Positions 1-9,345 of a stretch of DNA of 64,000 bases are shown here, in pieces. Under the pieces are notes generated by a model. That model saw nothing but the letters and a program-made list of their open reading frames with translations, ran no database searches and had not been told where the DNA came from. A program made the position numbers and the translations under genes. Position 1 is the first letter of the stretch. The number at the start of each line of letters is the position of its first letter. The stretch is from Liolophura sinensis. Taxonomy: Eukaryota; Mollusca; Polyplacophora; Chitonida; Chitonidae. Where the stretch lies: the NCBI RefSeq assembly GCF_032854445.1, contig NC_088297.1:17619127-17683126 (forward strand). Direction: 5' to 3'.

Positions 1-4
1 TGAG

Positions 5-361
5 GTGTATTACCGCAGGTATCTGGAGGAAATGGAGATGGAGCCGAGGTATTTCCGCGGAGTACCCCTCAGTACGCTGGACACGGTGGAAAGCCAGTTT
101 CAAGTGAACATTCAAGTCTACCAGCTCATCCCCATGGATAGGTCGTACTCAGCACAACTCATTCACCGTAGTGCCGAGCGCTATTCTCCCCCTACCCTGC
201 GGTTAAACCTGTACCAGCGGCATTTCAGCTATATCAAAGACATGGGGCGTTATGCTCGATCTTTCACCTGCCAGGTGTGCCAGAAGAGTTTTCGGACACT
301 GTGGGAGTTACGACGGCACGGTCAAACGTGCACCGACGCCATTCGACGACCACCTATTTAG
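5..361 (+). pseudogene. N-terminal zinc-finger fragment of a protein-primed-type DNA polymerase B-like protein (deletion derivative)
   Basis: The open frame runs in from the window edge, so the true start is not visible. Its residues resemble the N-terminal region of the large PolB-like proteins of Polinton/adintovirus-type elements: a GVPLSTLDTVE segment, a strand-rich NIQVYQLIPM segment, then LYQRHFSYIKDM followed by one C2H2 finger (CQVC ... HGQTC). Right after the finger the frame jumps into a sequence that is also present at the extreme 3' end of the second polymerase copy (ACCTATTTAGATCT, 350-363 here and minus strand near 8698-8711). That copy reads it in another frame as the last codons of the polymerase. 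So the whole exonuclease and polymerase core has been lost by an internal deletion. The family call is from memory of such proteins. The deletion junction is seen directly. Confidence 0.6.
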
Positions 362-442
362 ATCTGTAGAACGGTGCTATGGATACTCTACACACCCTGC
401 TCCTGTGCTCCTGTGCTCCTGTGCTCTTGTGACACTTCCGAC

Positions 443-486
443 GGCCCTTTTCAGGGCCAACCAACTCTTCCCGAAAGAGTACTTTC
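443..486 (+). terminator. Histone-mRNA-type 3' stem-loop plus downstream purine element, copy 1
   Basis: GGCCCT-TTTC-AGGGCC at 443-458 is a six-base-pair stem with a four-base TTTC loop. This fits the metazoan histone 3' processing hairpin (GGYYYT-TYTN-ARRRCC). It is followed by AACCAAC and, 12 bases after the stem, by CCGAAAGAGT. That block resembles the histone downstream element that pairs with U7 snRNA. It lies about 85 bases after the stop of the polymerase-like frame, which is a normal place for a histone-type 3' end. The same block recurs on the minus strand at 8593-8629 and 11196-11234. Function is inferred from the consensus match. Confidence 0.75.
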
Positions 487-561
487 TCAATCTAAGCACT
501 AAAAAAAAGTGGATAGGTTTTTTTCCACTTCATGTAGATAAGCGTGCGAGAACGAGTTATG

Positions 562-1030
562 TAAGGAGGACTATTTAGCGTGGGCGGATGGTGATGGGAG
601 TGGTTAGGTCATGGGTGATATCACTACGCGTGTCTCAGACAACGTAATGATGCTTGTTTTATTTTTGCATATGTATACTTTTTAATTCAAGCATTAAGTC
701 ATTTGAAAACCTGTAGCTGGAAGGTGGGTTATTCCACATTCTTGTTAACATTTGGCAGTGAAGTGGAAGTACAGATTTATTTTTGTTGTCCCCTATATCA
801 CATATGGTCTTATCGCTACATGTACGACTCAACATTATTCAAGAATTTATGAGACACGCGCATAAATGGTTATTCATTCTTGAATTGCCTTCGTCATTCA
901 AAGGTTAATCAGGAGCTTTTCGGTAATTTGGGCTGCCCTTCCCAAGATGCAGTCATTTTAATCTGCTCTGCTGTGTTTGCCTTATTTGCGCATGGCTGGG
1001 AGTGAAGTCACACTTGTGACGTGTCAGGTG
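562..1030. other. Non-coding stretch, nothing recognised
   Basis: This AT-rich DNA has no open frame with coding character on either strand. I see no repeat shared with other parts of the window. It lies between the 3' end of polymerase copy 1 and a promoter-like block. Confidence 0.4.
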
Positions 1031-1034
1031 TGTG

Positions 1035-1310
1035 TCAGGTAGTGGTGGTGGTGGGTTTTTTCCACGACGGGGTGTGTATACTAGAGTAGAGTGTAGTATA
1101 ATAGAGTATAGTATAGGGGCAGTGGTGGTAGTGGGAGTGAAAAAAAGAGGCAAAACGTCGGCTTGTAAAGTTGAGTGGGACAGCTCGAAAAGAGCTCTTT
1201 GTCGCCAAAAACGAACCAATGGGTGAGCGGGATTTGCCCCAAAACGGACCAATGGATGGCCCCCAAAACGGACCTATCCGCGCGCGAGAATGGTTGGAGA
1301 TGGAGATTGC
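1035..1310 (+). promoter_or_regulatory. Promoter-like block of the virus-like element
   Basis: A segment GGTGGGTTTTTTCCACGACG followed by TATACTAGAGTAGAGTGTAGT (1048-1100) is closely matched at 10793-10865, in the second cluster of the same element. Further on are two CCAAT motifs (1215 and 1248) and the phrase CTTGTAAAGTTG, also found at 10446. The clustering of CCAAT motifs before an exon-like segment suggests a promoter. No clear TATA box with a fixed spacing to an ATG can be assigned. Confidence 0.35.
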
Positions 1311-1332
1311 TTTTTTTTTTTTTTTTTTTTTT
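1311..1332. repeat. Poly-T tract
   Basis: An unbroken run of 22 T. It lies about 60 bases before a TTTTTTACAG acceptor-like site at 1390, so it may be part of the pyrimidine tract of an intron. Confidence 0.8.
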
Positions 1333-1390
1333 GTTTTGTTTTTCCCTTCATACATTCTCGTTTTGTTTTTACCTATGTGTGTTTTTTACA

Positions 1391-1488
1391 GGGAGATGAC
1401 TAGGGTGGTGCGCGTTATAAACATTGACCAATGTCGGGACTTTCATATTGGCGATACAATCGTCATCACGAGACATATCTCACCGTGA
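1391..1488 (+). CDS. Terminal exon-like ORF with a RHIM-like motif
   Basis: An excellent 3' splice site (TTTTTTACAG) ends at 1390. The exon then opens with GAGATGACT and codes for about 30 residues ending at TGA 1488. The residues INIDQCRDFHIGD line up with the RIP-homotypic interaction motif core. In animal RIPK1/RIPK3 and in herpesvirus inhibitors this core is a V/I-Q-V/I-G-D/A/S centre with an N-C or S-T pair upstream. Here the central Q is H (FHIGD), while the IN-I, the C and the IGD are in place. RHIMs form amyloid-like complexes in necroptosis and innate signalling. The exon sits in the virus-like cluster. The upstream exon is not identified, and translation from ATG 1396 alone would give a 30-residue peptide. 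The motif call is by eye. Confidence 0.4.
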
Positions 1489-1642
1489 CACCAAAATAAT
1501 GGACACTTACAGCATGTATTTATTCGTTCATTCGTTGATGTGTTCACTGTTCGAGTTCGAAAAAAATAAATAAAAAAAGTTTTCAGGTTGACGACCCTGG
1601 TCTTTGTGTTGGTTATTGTCTTTAACTGTTGGTGAAGGGATA

Positions 1643-1669
1643 GTCTATCTATCTATCTATCCATCTATC
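1643..1669. repeat. (ATCT)n microsatellite
   Basis: About six imperfect tetranucleotide units CTAT/CATC between two exon-like segments of the virus-like cluster. Confidence 0.8.
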
Positions 1670-1748
1670 GTTTTGATTGATGTGGCTAGGGTTCGGTCGG
1701 TGACGGCATTAGAATGACGACGGTGTCTTCCTTTATGTCTTTTCTAGC

Positions 1749-2045
1749 CTGGCGAAGCTCCGTACAACACCGCAATGGAAAGACTGGGTAGCTGTCGTCA
1801 CCGACCTGCAAAGCTACACCAGGGTACTTCGTAGTATGTTTGCGGATGGTAGGGTGAACGAGAGCCGACTGCAGGTGCTGCGAGCGTACACTGAAGACGT
1901 CTGTCAGCATGTCGAGGATTCCCGACCTATTCAAGCGTATTACGTAGAGATTGTTCGTCCCACGTTAATGTACGAAGTGCGACTCCCTCCCAACCACACA
2001 GAGGTCTATCAACGCTCCGTGTTACATACCTGTACATTGCTGTAA
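1749..2045 (+). CDS. Exon-like open frame, unknown protein, virus-like cluster
   Basis: A strong acceptor (CTTTTCTAG) ends at 1748. The following frame stays open for 98 codons to TAA 2045. In-frame upstream of the acceptor there is a stop, so splicing or an internal ATG at 1836 is needed. The peptide starts near AKLRTTPQWKDWVAVV, is rich in predicted helices, carries acidic and Trp residues, and ends in CTLL. Codon use looks coding (many G/C third positions) and differs from the AT-rich flanks. I do not recognise the family. Position after the RHIM-like exon suggests it belongs to the same element. Whether both are in one transcript cannot be told. Confidence 0.4.
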   Translation: MAKLRTTPQWKDWVAVVTDLQSYTRVLRSMFADGRVNESRLQVLRAYTEDVCQHVEDSRPIQAYYVEIVRPTLMYEVRLPPNHTEVYQRSVLHTCTLL

Positions 2046-2123
2046 ATAATAATACTGTTACCTTACTATGGAATCCATCCCCTGTTTTTGTGTTTTCTTT
2101 TTTTTTATATGGACTGGGTCAGT

Positions 2124-2186
2124 GTGTCAGTGTGTCAGGCTAGGGCTGGTATCTATCCCGATAGCTCCTATGTATTATGTATGGAC
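2124..2186 (+). repeat. Left terminal inverted repeat
   Basis: This is the partner of 7943-8009. The outer 16 bases are identical except the last. The block GGGTCAGTGTGTCAGGCTA also occurs at 8397-8415, and its reverse complement at 8258-8275. So this terminus belongs to a small repeat family. Confidence 0.65.
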
Positions 2187-2482
2187 GCACCAGCTGGCTG
2201 GAAGAACTGGAATCTCGTACACGTTTCTGGTAGAGTAACTTCCCCTGAAGAAACTGAAGAGGGCGTTCGAACACTGAAACAGCGCCCTCTGCTCGGCGTG
2301 GAAAAAAATTGTGCGGTGGTTTGGATACAGATTTGACCGATACGGTAGTGTATTTCACATTGACGACTGCGCCTTTAATATTACGTTGTTCAAGCGCAAT
2401 GGAATTTAACGGTCTATGCGAGTAGATTCAAGAGTTGCGGCACTTACACTGGGCGTCTCTGAGTTGTCTGAAAAAAGACTTC

Positions 2483-2506
2483 CGCCACGAGGTGGCGCTT
2501 TTTTAC
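2483..2506. other. GC hairpin followed by T-run
   Basis: CGCCAC-GAG-GTGGCG (2483-2497) is a perfect six-base-pair hairpin followed by CTTTTTT. It sits about 50 bases before an unclassified ORF. A further inverted pair, AGAGGGCG (2258) and CGCCCTCT (2284), lies upstream. The role is unknown: an RNA structure, a polymerase III stop or a chance palindrome are all possible. Confidence 0.45.
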
Positions 2507-2555
2507 CCTATGTATTCTGTGTCAAGCATTTACATACAAGATTTATCAGAAACTT

Positions 2556-2903
2556 TTGAATATGGTTGAGGTCTTTCAACCATCAGCTACTGTAACAATT
2601 TTTTGCAATTTAAAAAAACTGAATAACAAGTTCAAGGCAAGGAATGTCCATAAAAGGCTAGATGAATATGATTTAAAAAGTTTTGTTAGCGGATTGTGGT
2701 CTTTTGAATTAGCTTTGCCACAATCACTGCGAATGGATGTAGTGCTGCATGATGGCACCTTCACTCCGATATTATTTCATGGTCACTATTATACAATCAT
2801 GCATCCTTGTGTTTTCTGTCGATGCACACCTGAGGCACTTACAGGGTGTCTCCCAGTGAGTCTGAAAGACAGACCTCAACAAATATGCGCGCAACGATTT
2901 TGA
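2556..2903 (+). CDS. Unclassified ORF, weak resemblance to rolling-circle replication proteins
   Basis: An open frame of 115 codons. The stretch TIFCNLKKLNNKFKARN, then KRLDEYDLKSFVSGLWSFEL and ALPQSLRMD, is arranged like the central part of gene II/X-type (Phage_CRI-like) replication initiators. In those a YNK-LKE segment precedes a helix and a LRFEV(R/T)LRS strand. Eukaryotic Replitron transposons carry relatives. No HUH motif is visible in this frame, and the start is arbitrary. The resemblance is at the edge of what can be seen by eye. It may equally be random open DNA. Confidence 0.2.
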   Translation: MNMVEVFQPSATVTIFCNLKKLNNKFKARNVHKRLDEYDLKSFVSGLWSFELALPQSLRMDVVLHDGTFTPILFHGHYYTIMHPCVFCRCTPEALTGCLPVSLKDRPQQICAQRF

Positions 2904-4860
2904 TAGCCTGACATATTTATTAGCAGCCTTCCAGTCTCGAGGATCATCTCCACATGTTGAAATGAAACCAACCTTTAATGGCGACCATGCCCTGTATTTG
3001 ACCAATGCCTTACATACTAATTCATACCATTCGATTCTGTTTAAAATTTTACAAAAGTGAACTAGTGAGTTTTGACCAGTCAAGGAGAACGCTAATGATT
3101 AGGAGTATTGATAAGACTACTCGACTCTTACATTGGTTGCATAAACTGCTAGAACTTATGTGGAACTGAGGGCCTCACCATCGACAGCCATTTTGAAATG
3201 TCAAATGATTTGCATATGGGTTTGAATTGTAACCAAGCTCTGGCATTGAAATCCTCCAGAAAACTGTCATATTTTCACTGCTGTCTGCAGGCACAACTTC
3301 AGTCTTCATAATCCAACCCAGAAGGGCGTAAAAAGAACGAGTGGCATCAGCATGGACCTCATGGTGCCATCAGTTTGACGTTCAGAAGTGTGCAGCACAT
3401 TTCTTGAGAGTAATGGAAAGATGAAGTTAAATTTGAAAAAAACATACCAGATGGACTAGGGTGCTGTAAAAGCGACAGATGAGCCGAACAAAGTAGTAAT
3501 AGCATGAAGTCCATCTGATTGTATTAAGACAATCCCTACAAATCTGTTTAGTAGATGTGTACATGAATATTAAGTCCTTGTTTCTGGTCATCAGATTTAT
3601 GTAAGAGGATGTGGACAGACCAGGGTCACAGCCTTCACTATTGATTTTTTCACGACTCAAAGTACAAAGTCCCATTATCACACACATCAGCACCTGGAAT
3701 TATTTATGAATGTATTTATGGACACTGTGTAAGTTACCTGCTCTGAAGTGTGACCCAACAAGTAGTCTTGAACCAGACTGTGCAAGTGGGTGCAGGTGTA
3801 CCTACCTTGAATTTCCGTCCCTAATGATGGATGCAATCAGTTGTGTTGCTACTGTAACAACTCTCTTCTAGGCAACAGAATGGAAAAAACAAAACAAAAC
3901 AGGACATCCATTGAAAGCCACGCCAAGAGATTCACATGCCTACACACAAAAAACATAACTAATAAAAGTTTATCGTTAAATAATGAACTTTCATTTGTAT
4001 TCAGGTGATAGCGAGCTTTCTGATTGGTTATTTTTTTGCATTCCTACCATGATGAACCCCAAAAAATATTTATGCTCTGCCACGTCCAGATTACTTTTAC
4101 TAAAAATATACAGGACCAGGCCCATGTAAAACATGTATTTTCAATCTGTCGTATACAAACTTTTCAAAAATAATTCAAACCACCAGCAATCTTCATACCT
4201 CATTTGTGCAAATAAATTTGATGACCATAAGTACATTCATACAGTTCACACAGCATTATTTTTGTTCATAACAAAAAAATTACATTCAATCCTTAAATAA
4301 CTTCTAAGGTAGACTCCATGTTGGTAAACTCAGGGGAGGTAATTCAGTGGCATCCTGTACATTATTACCAAAATGTGGTCATGTTTTGAGTGAAAGTATA
4401 GTTTTTCGATCAGCTGTATAAAAAGATGGAGACTTCAAAAGCAATTTAATCCTCAAGCTTTGCCTCTTGTATGCATTCCATGATTCTGACTGGATATTGG
4501 TTTTTGTACTGCTCATTATATAGTCTAATTTTATTTAATTTTGTATGTTGCTTCATTTTGGGAACCCTTAGATTTGATTTGCATATTTTTTGCTGTAATA
4601 TGATTATCAAAAACGGTGGAGGGTGGGTCGGGCTAATTCATATTCGCAATATGAGATTGTAACAAAGATTGAAACTCATTATTTGTGTGTCATACTGGGT
4701 ATATAACCAAAAATTTTAAGGAAATTCAGAATACAGTGTGTTTAGTGTCATTATGTATGTATGGTTTAGACAGATTTAGACAGCGCAATATGTTCCATTT
4801 TCTTAAGCTGTTACAGATCTGGTCTACTGTAAAATCATTGACTGTTTTTATTGTTGACAG
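2904..4860. other. AT-rich stretch, probably upstream or intronic to the BTB gene
   Basis: No convincing gene. On the minus strand 3180-3365 stays open for about 60 codons with coding-like composition (for instance ADATRSFYALLGWIMK, then PADSSENMTVFWRISM). Neighbouring minus-strand frames at 2772-3083 and 3427-3693 are also open. They may be remnants of one decayed minus-strand gene that I do not recognise. The rest of 3700-4860 shows nothing. A TTTTTATTGTTGACAG acceptor closes the stretch at 4860. Confidence 0.35.
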
Positions 4861-7838
4861 AAGTCTAGCGGCAACATGGCTGGTATTGACCTCAACTGGT
4901 GTTGAGAATCAGCAGTACCAGAATATTTTGCCGACCAATGTACAGAAACTATGGAATAACAAACAGATGCTGGACATAACATTCCGGGCCGATGGTCAGG
5001 AAGTGCAAGTAAGCTTTTAGAGGCTTTCTAACTTATCGACCAGTGGTATTTAGTAGTAAACCTATAATAGCTTGCTTCACAAAATCACTCCTAGCATTCT
5101 AAACTTTTTATAATACTGCGCCAGTATAATGCATTCTGTATTTGTAATCAAGGTAATTTTTAGTGTTCATAACACTAAGTTTGCTTTGTGAATCATGCGT
5201 TGGTCAGTGGGAATTTTGAAATGGGACGTATTACATCGTTCTAGTGATGTAAACATTTTACTGTATGAGCTGACTATGCAGGTCATAAATAGAACTGTAG
5301 CATGCAACATGTTTGACATTGTGCGGTATAAATCTACAAGTCCTGATTGACTGCATCACCCCTTCTGTGATAGAAACAGCCATTGATATCCCATTGCCAC
5401 ATAAATAATGCGCATGTGAGATCAGCAGTGAGATGATAGGACATGGCCACCTGTTTAATTACAAGATAGGTGTGTTTAAGTTTCACATAAATTTTTGGCT
5501 AATTTCAGACAGGGAACTGTTTTGTTGTACTTCCGCGCCTCCTTTATTCTTTGAGCATTGGTAGTACACGGTAATGTTAACATAAGTCATAACATTGAAC
5601 AGCATAAAATACCAGTCAAATAAATAGATAAGATGTAACATTGATGATTTTTAAGAAGTGTGTTTTCTGTTGCAGGCACATCAGCTGGTTCTGGCAGCGG
5701 CGAGTAACGATCTCTGTGATGCCCTCAGTCAGATCCGGAAAACCACAAAACATGCTGTGCTGGATCTGAACAGATCAGGTATTACTATGGCAGACCTCAA
5801 GGAACTTCTTAACTATCTTTACTGTGGTAAGATGCAGTTAAACCCACAGACGTGTCAGGGTGTAGCCAAGGCAGCCAAAACCCTTCACATCCCTCAGGTG
5901 GTGGCTCTCTGTGCACTTTTCAAAGCCACATTCATGCCAGGAACTCCACTAGCAGACTCTCAGATAGGTGTGACCAGTCAGACTCCATTTTAAATGACAT
6001 GTGGAAAGTAGGGCAGACAAAGGAAGTAGCTACAACACATGCATCAAGTACCAAGTCCAGCCCTAAGCCTGGCCCCAGCTTTGTACCCGCACCGCCGGTC
6101 ATTGACCAGTCCACGGTCACAAGCCTGACAGAAAGTAAGATCTCACCCCCTGTGGATAAAGTGGAGCTATACAGAGAACTGACAAGTCACAAACAGAAGT
6201 GGATGGCTGATGCCAGGCCTCTACCCGTTCCCAACAAGATAGAGCCAGCTGATGAATCTTCCGAGAACTTTGCTGGGGCTAAACCAGGTAAGAATTCCAC
6301 CGCGGTAAAACCTACCCAGGATTTCAAAATGGTAAAAGTTAAAGAAGAGCCTGTTGACGATTTTCCAGACATGTCCCCAGCTGCCAGTGTCACCCAGTCT
6401 AATGAGTCTGCTGGTAAAAGTGGAACAAGTCCCAACATCGTACAACAGGTCACAGACATGAACTCAGTCATTCCAAAGGTAGATCCCAGCTTCTTGGCTG
6501 ACATTGGTGATGTCAGTGACTCAGATTCCATAGGCTTGGGAGGTGACACTGCTGATTTGAGTAACAAGGAGAAGGCCACCACAGTTAATCCGCTACCTTG
6601 CCTTGTTAAGCAGGTCGCTGCATTCGGTGCAGCAGCAACTAAACCGCACACGCCTCCTGTGTACTACAAATATAAGCGAAGGAAGCAAAGGCGAGGAAGA
6701 ACTCACTATGTTAAACCTCAAACCATAGAGCCTGTGGATTCTGAGCCTGTCAAAAAGCAGAAGAGAGATACAGAGCAGACTAATAACCAGTCTGTGAGAA
6801 TTGTACATGCGCCTCTACCAACAGGTGCTACTCTCGTCAAACCATTTGCTGTCACCTCGAATGGCAAGACAACAACAGCAGTAGAGAAGTCTATTGACGT
6901 AAGAAACACAGAAGAGGAGACTCTACCAAAGTACCCCTCCTTTCCTTCTACCAGCGGCGACGCCCAGCTCAAGACCTATGTTCAAGTTGTAAAGCAGCAA
7001 GCTACAACGACCACAGAAGTGAAACAGTCTAAAGATCCTGCCACTCTTATCAGCAAGGGCGTGATCAAAACCACGATACCTGCAGCACCAGCAGCTGCGG
7101 CAGCTATAACTGCTGTCCCGTCAACCTCTGACACAGATCACCAGGGAAGTACTGAAGCTTTGGCGTCGTGCTTTGTACGGGCACGGGGCATAAAAAATTA
7201 CAAAAGTTCGTACAGCACACCGCATTCATTGAGAAATTATGATGCCCCCAACTCAAAATACAGGGATGTTAGCCTGGGAAAAGATGCAATGGACAAAATA
7301 GCAAACAAGGATGGGAAAAAACTGATACTACCATCATCTGTTGTGAGAAATGGTTGCAAAGGGGGATTTCATATCTCCTGTATCCTCTGTCATTTTTTGT
7401 TTAGTTCTGTGGAAAGTTGTGAGAAGCACATTCTTCGTAAACATTTCCCAGGTGAGCTGATCTTTGCAGACACTAAGGAAGGACAAGAAAAAGTCGAGCT
7501 GGAAAAGAACACTCCTGAAGATAAAAAAGTGATGTTTCTCTGCTCTTGTTGCTGGTATGTCACCCACAATGAGAGGTTTTATCCACCTCCACAGATTCTA
7601 CCAACATGAGGTGCCCATTCTCAAGAACATGATAGAGCCGTACTGTGAGGCTTGCGAGCTGTTACTGAACAATGACACGGACATGGAGGCTCATCAGAAG
7701 CTGCACTGTAATCACTACATTTGTAACACCTGCTACAAACGCTACATTTGCCTTGATGCCCTCCGCCATCATGTCAGGGAGGCACATAACATCCAGGGCA
7801 ATACTGAGCTGTCCATTCGTCAGGTTACGTATGACTGA
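4861..7838 (+). CDS. BTB/POZ and C2H2 zinc-finger protein gene, frame broken in three places
   Basis: Likely nuclear transcription regulator. Exon 4861-5010 and exon 5676-7838 join at a phase-0 GTAAGC...TTGCAG intron. The BTB domain runs from NILPTNVQKLW across the junction (VQ|AHQLVLAAAS) to LCALFKATF. A long Ser/Pro/Thr-rich linker follows, with a SUMO-type site (VKVKEEP near 6335) and a basic nuclear signal (KYKRRKQRRGR near 6668). The C-terminus has four C2H2 fingers: C-x2-C-x12-H-x4-H near 7375-7440, a second across 7540-7600, a third near 7645-7710 and a fourth near 7730-7790. Breaks: the natural-looking start MAGIDLNW at 4875 is out of frame with the BTB. The frame also shifts at a T-run near 5990 and at another T-run near 7580. 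Either it is a recent pseudogene or the homopolymers are miscounted. It lies between inverted repeats (2124 and 8009). Confidence 0.75.
5011..5675 (+). other. Intron of the BTB gene
   Basis: The donor is GTAAGC directly after GAAGTGCAA and the acceptor is TGTTGCAG before GCACATCAG. It interrupts the BTB fold in phase 0. Nothing else is recognisable in its 665 bases. Confidence 0.75.
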
Positions 7839-7942
7839 ATAGGAACAGCCAATAAGTGCTCTCAGTCATTTAGGGCTCTCCATCACTTACAATCACATCT
7901 TTTTACATATGTGCATATGTACATATGTTCCGCTAAAAATTT

Positions 7943-8009
7943 ATATAATACATATAATACATAGGACCCATTCCGATAGATATCAACCCTAGCATGACAC
8001 ACTGACCCA
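7943..8009 (-). repeat. Right terminal inverted repeat
   Basis: The reverse complement matches 2124-2186 in order and spacing. It starts about 105 bases after the stop of the BTB/zinc-finger frame. Confidence 0.65.
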
Positions 8010-8011
8010 TA

Positions 8012-8160
8012 CTATTGGCGATCGTCTCAAGGATGGTAAATGAGTACCCGATTTAAATAACAACAAATCATAATTAATTTTCATGGGATATTGTAAATTA
8101 AGTGAAATAAAGTAATACAATGTGTTTAAATGAATTGTGACATGAGTTTGTATAAAATTA
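8012..8160. repeat. Repeat shared with 36830-37600 in permuted order
   Basis: 8017-8050 (CGTCTCAAGGATGGTAAATG) matches 37549-37585. The adjacent 8062-8150 (AACAACAAATCATAATTAAT onward) matches 36831-36918 almost base for base. In the second locus the two blocks are 700 bases apart and in the opposite order. Confidence 0.7.
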
Positions 8161-8239
8161 AAAAAGAGACTATGAGACTCACATACCGTGGTGGTTTGAC
8201 TTCTTTCTTTTTTTATTATGAGGACTACCACAACAGCAT

Positions 8240-8425
8240 GCAGGCCAGCTATAGCACACTGACACACTGACCCAGTCACCGCCTGTTACATCGTCATACA
8301 TTGTTGCGTCATACATTGTTACCAGGCCGTCTGCGGTATACCGGCAAGGCACCGCTCGGCAACAATGTATGACGATGTAGCAGGCACGGCAAGTCGGGTC
8401 AGTGTGTCAGGCTATTACGGCTGCC
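8240..8425. repeat. Inverted-repeat (MITE-like) cluster
   Basis: The outer parts are CACACTGACACACTGACCC (from 8259) and GGGTCAGTGTGTCAGGCTA (8397-8415). The inner arms are GCCTGTTACATCGTCATACA (from 8281) and its near reverse complement TGTATGACGATGTAGCAGGC ending near 8387. A second CATACATTGTT copy lies between. The outer part is the same terminus family as 2124 and 8009. It may be a foldback element or two abutting element ends. Confidence 0.6.
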
Positions 8426-8592
8426 GGCCCGCCGCCCCCCGCTAGGCGTTTTTAACTTTTTAACGTATGTACCACTGCGAATGATAAAACACATGAAAAA
8501 AAATTGTACAATTAAAAAAAATGGGAAGACTGTGTCTGGTGTGGGGCTTCTTTCTTTCTTTCTTTTTTTTTAGTGCTTAGATTGAGAAAGTA

Positions 8593-8629
8593 CTCTTTCG
8601 GGAAGAGTTGGTTGGCCCTGAAAAGGGCC
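8593..8629 (-). terminator. Histone-mRNA-type 3' stem-loop plus downstream element, copy 2
   Basis: On the minus strand the hairpin GGCCCT-TTTC-AGGGCC occupies 8629-8614. It is preceded by CCAAC and followed by AACCAACTCTTCCCGAAAGA. It lies about 70 bases after the stop of the polymerase C-terminal frame. Sequence around it (CTATGGATACTCTACACACC before, TCAATCTAAGCACTAAAAAA after) is shared with copy 1, so the two polymerase copies had the same 3' end. Confidence 0.75.
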
Positions 8630-8697
8630 GTTGGAAGTGTCACAAGAGCACAAGAGCACAGGAGCCGGGTGTGTAGAGTATCCATAGCACCGTTCTA

Positions 8698-9345
8698 TAG
8701 ATCTAAATAGGTGGTGCTCACCCCGTCGGGGAGCACTTTTCGCTTCCCGTAAAAGTATGTGAATGCGTCTTTGTGTTGGGTATACGAGTACATCGTATTG
8801 CCCCGCATCCGCATTCCCCGATTCACACCACTCGCGCATTGGTGGTCGCGCAACCCAGAGAGGTACAGAGCCTTGTCCACACCTCGTGCGCTCACACCTT
8901 TGCAGGAGAGTTTGTCTTGTTGGATGTGTTGGATGCCCCGTCGTAACAATAATAAGTCTTGGAACACAAACTGACGATGGCATCACCGGTCCACTCGACT
9001 TTGAAAAGCCCCGGTGTGCGCTTATCGTGGTCGTAATGGTCGCGACGGGGTAACCACGCATCCCGCTCGGTCTCGTACAGGGCTCGCAGCTCGGGTTTGA
9101 CGAGGGATTCCCAGTCTGGATCAGACCAAGCCATGTACGCAGAGTCTGTGTCCATCTCACAGTACTGCCAATCCGCCTTGTCGAAAAAACGAGCCATGAA
9201 ATCGTAATAAAATTCCAGCATGCGGAGTTTGGCATACTGGTAGACCATGCACCCTATTTGCTAGGGGAGATTGTAGCGAATGGTCTTCTTGCTACTCGTC
9301 ACTTCAAAAGTGGTCTCGTCGATGGGGTCGACGGATGCAGGGTAG
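8698..9345 (-). pseudogene. C-terminal part of a protein-primed-type family B DNA polymerase
   Basis: Read from 9345 towards 8698, the frame contains VYQYAKLRMLEFYYDFMARF and then CEMDTDSAYMAWS. DTDS is the metal-binding motif C of family B polymerases. Downstream are the segments LFKVEWTGDAI and, after a frame change near 8900, GNTMYSYTQHKDAFTYFYGK, ending at a stop in TAG 8698-8700. These segments are typical of the C-terminus of Polinton/adintovirus-like and related protein-primed polymerases found in many invertebrate genomes. Damage: an in-frame TAG just before the VYQYAK segment and at least one frameshift between 8890 and 8970. The upstream end stops at a terminal repeat (9340), so motifs A and B are absent. 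It would replicate the element's linear DNA if intact. A dead copy here. Confidence 0.7.

Larger units (their letters stand above)
2121..8010. mobile_element. 5.9-kb segment bounded by imperfect terminal inverted repeats, enclosing a BTB/zinc-finger gene
   Basis: Left end 2124-2185 reads TGGGTCAGTGTGTCAG, then GCTAGGG, TATCTATC and TCCTATGTATTAT. The right end read on the minus strand from 8009 gives TGGGTCAGTGTGTCAT, GCTAGGG, TATCTATC and TCCTATGTATTAT in the same order. About 57 aligned bases agree at roughly 85 percent. The left copy has an extra TGTGTCAG duplication. No target duplication is obvious. It could be one transposon that carries the gene, or two related MITEs flanking it in opposite orientation. 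Confidence 0.5.

Noticed and set aside
953-1355. Minus-strand frames of 60-106 codons
   Set aside because: They are low-complexity readings of the poly-T tract and of the promoter-like block.
4685-4860. Upstream extension of the BTB frame as protein
   Set aside because: It lies before a good acceptor at 4860, and the residues have no domain character.
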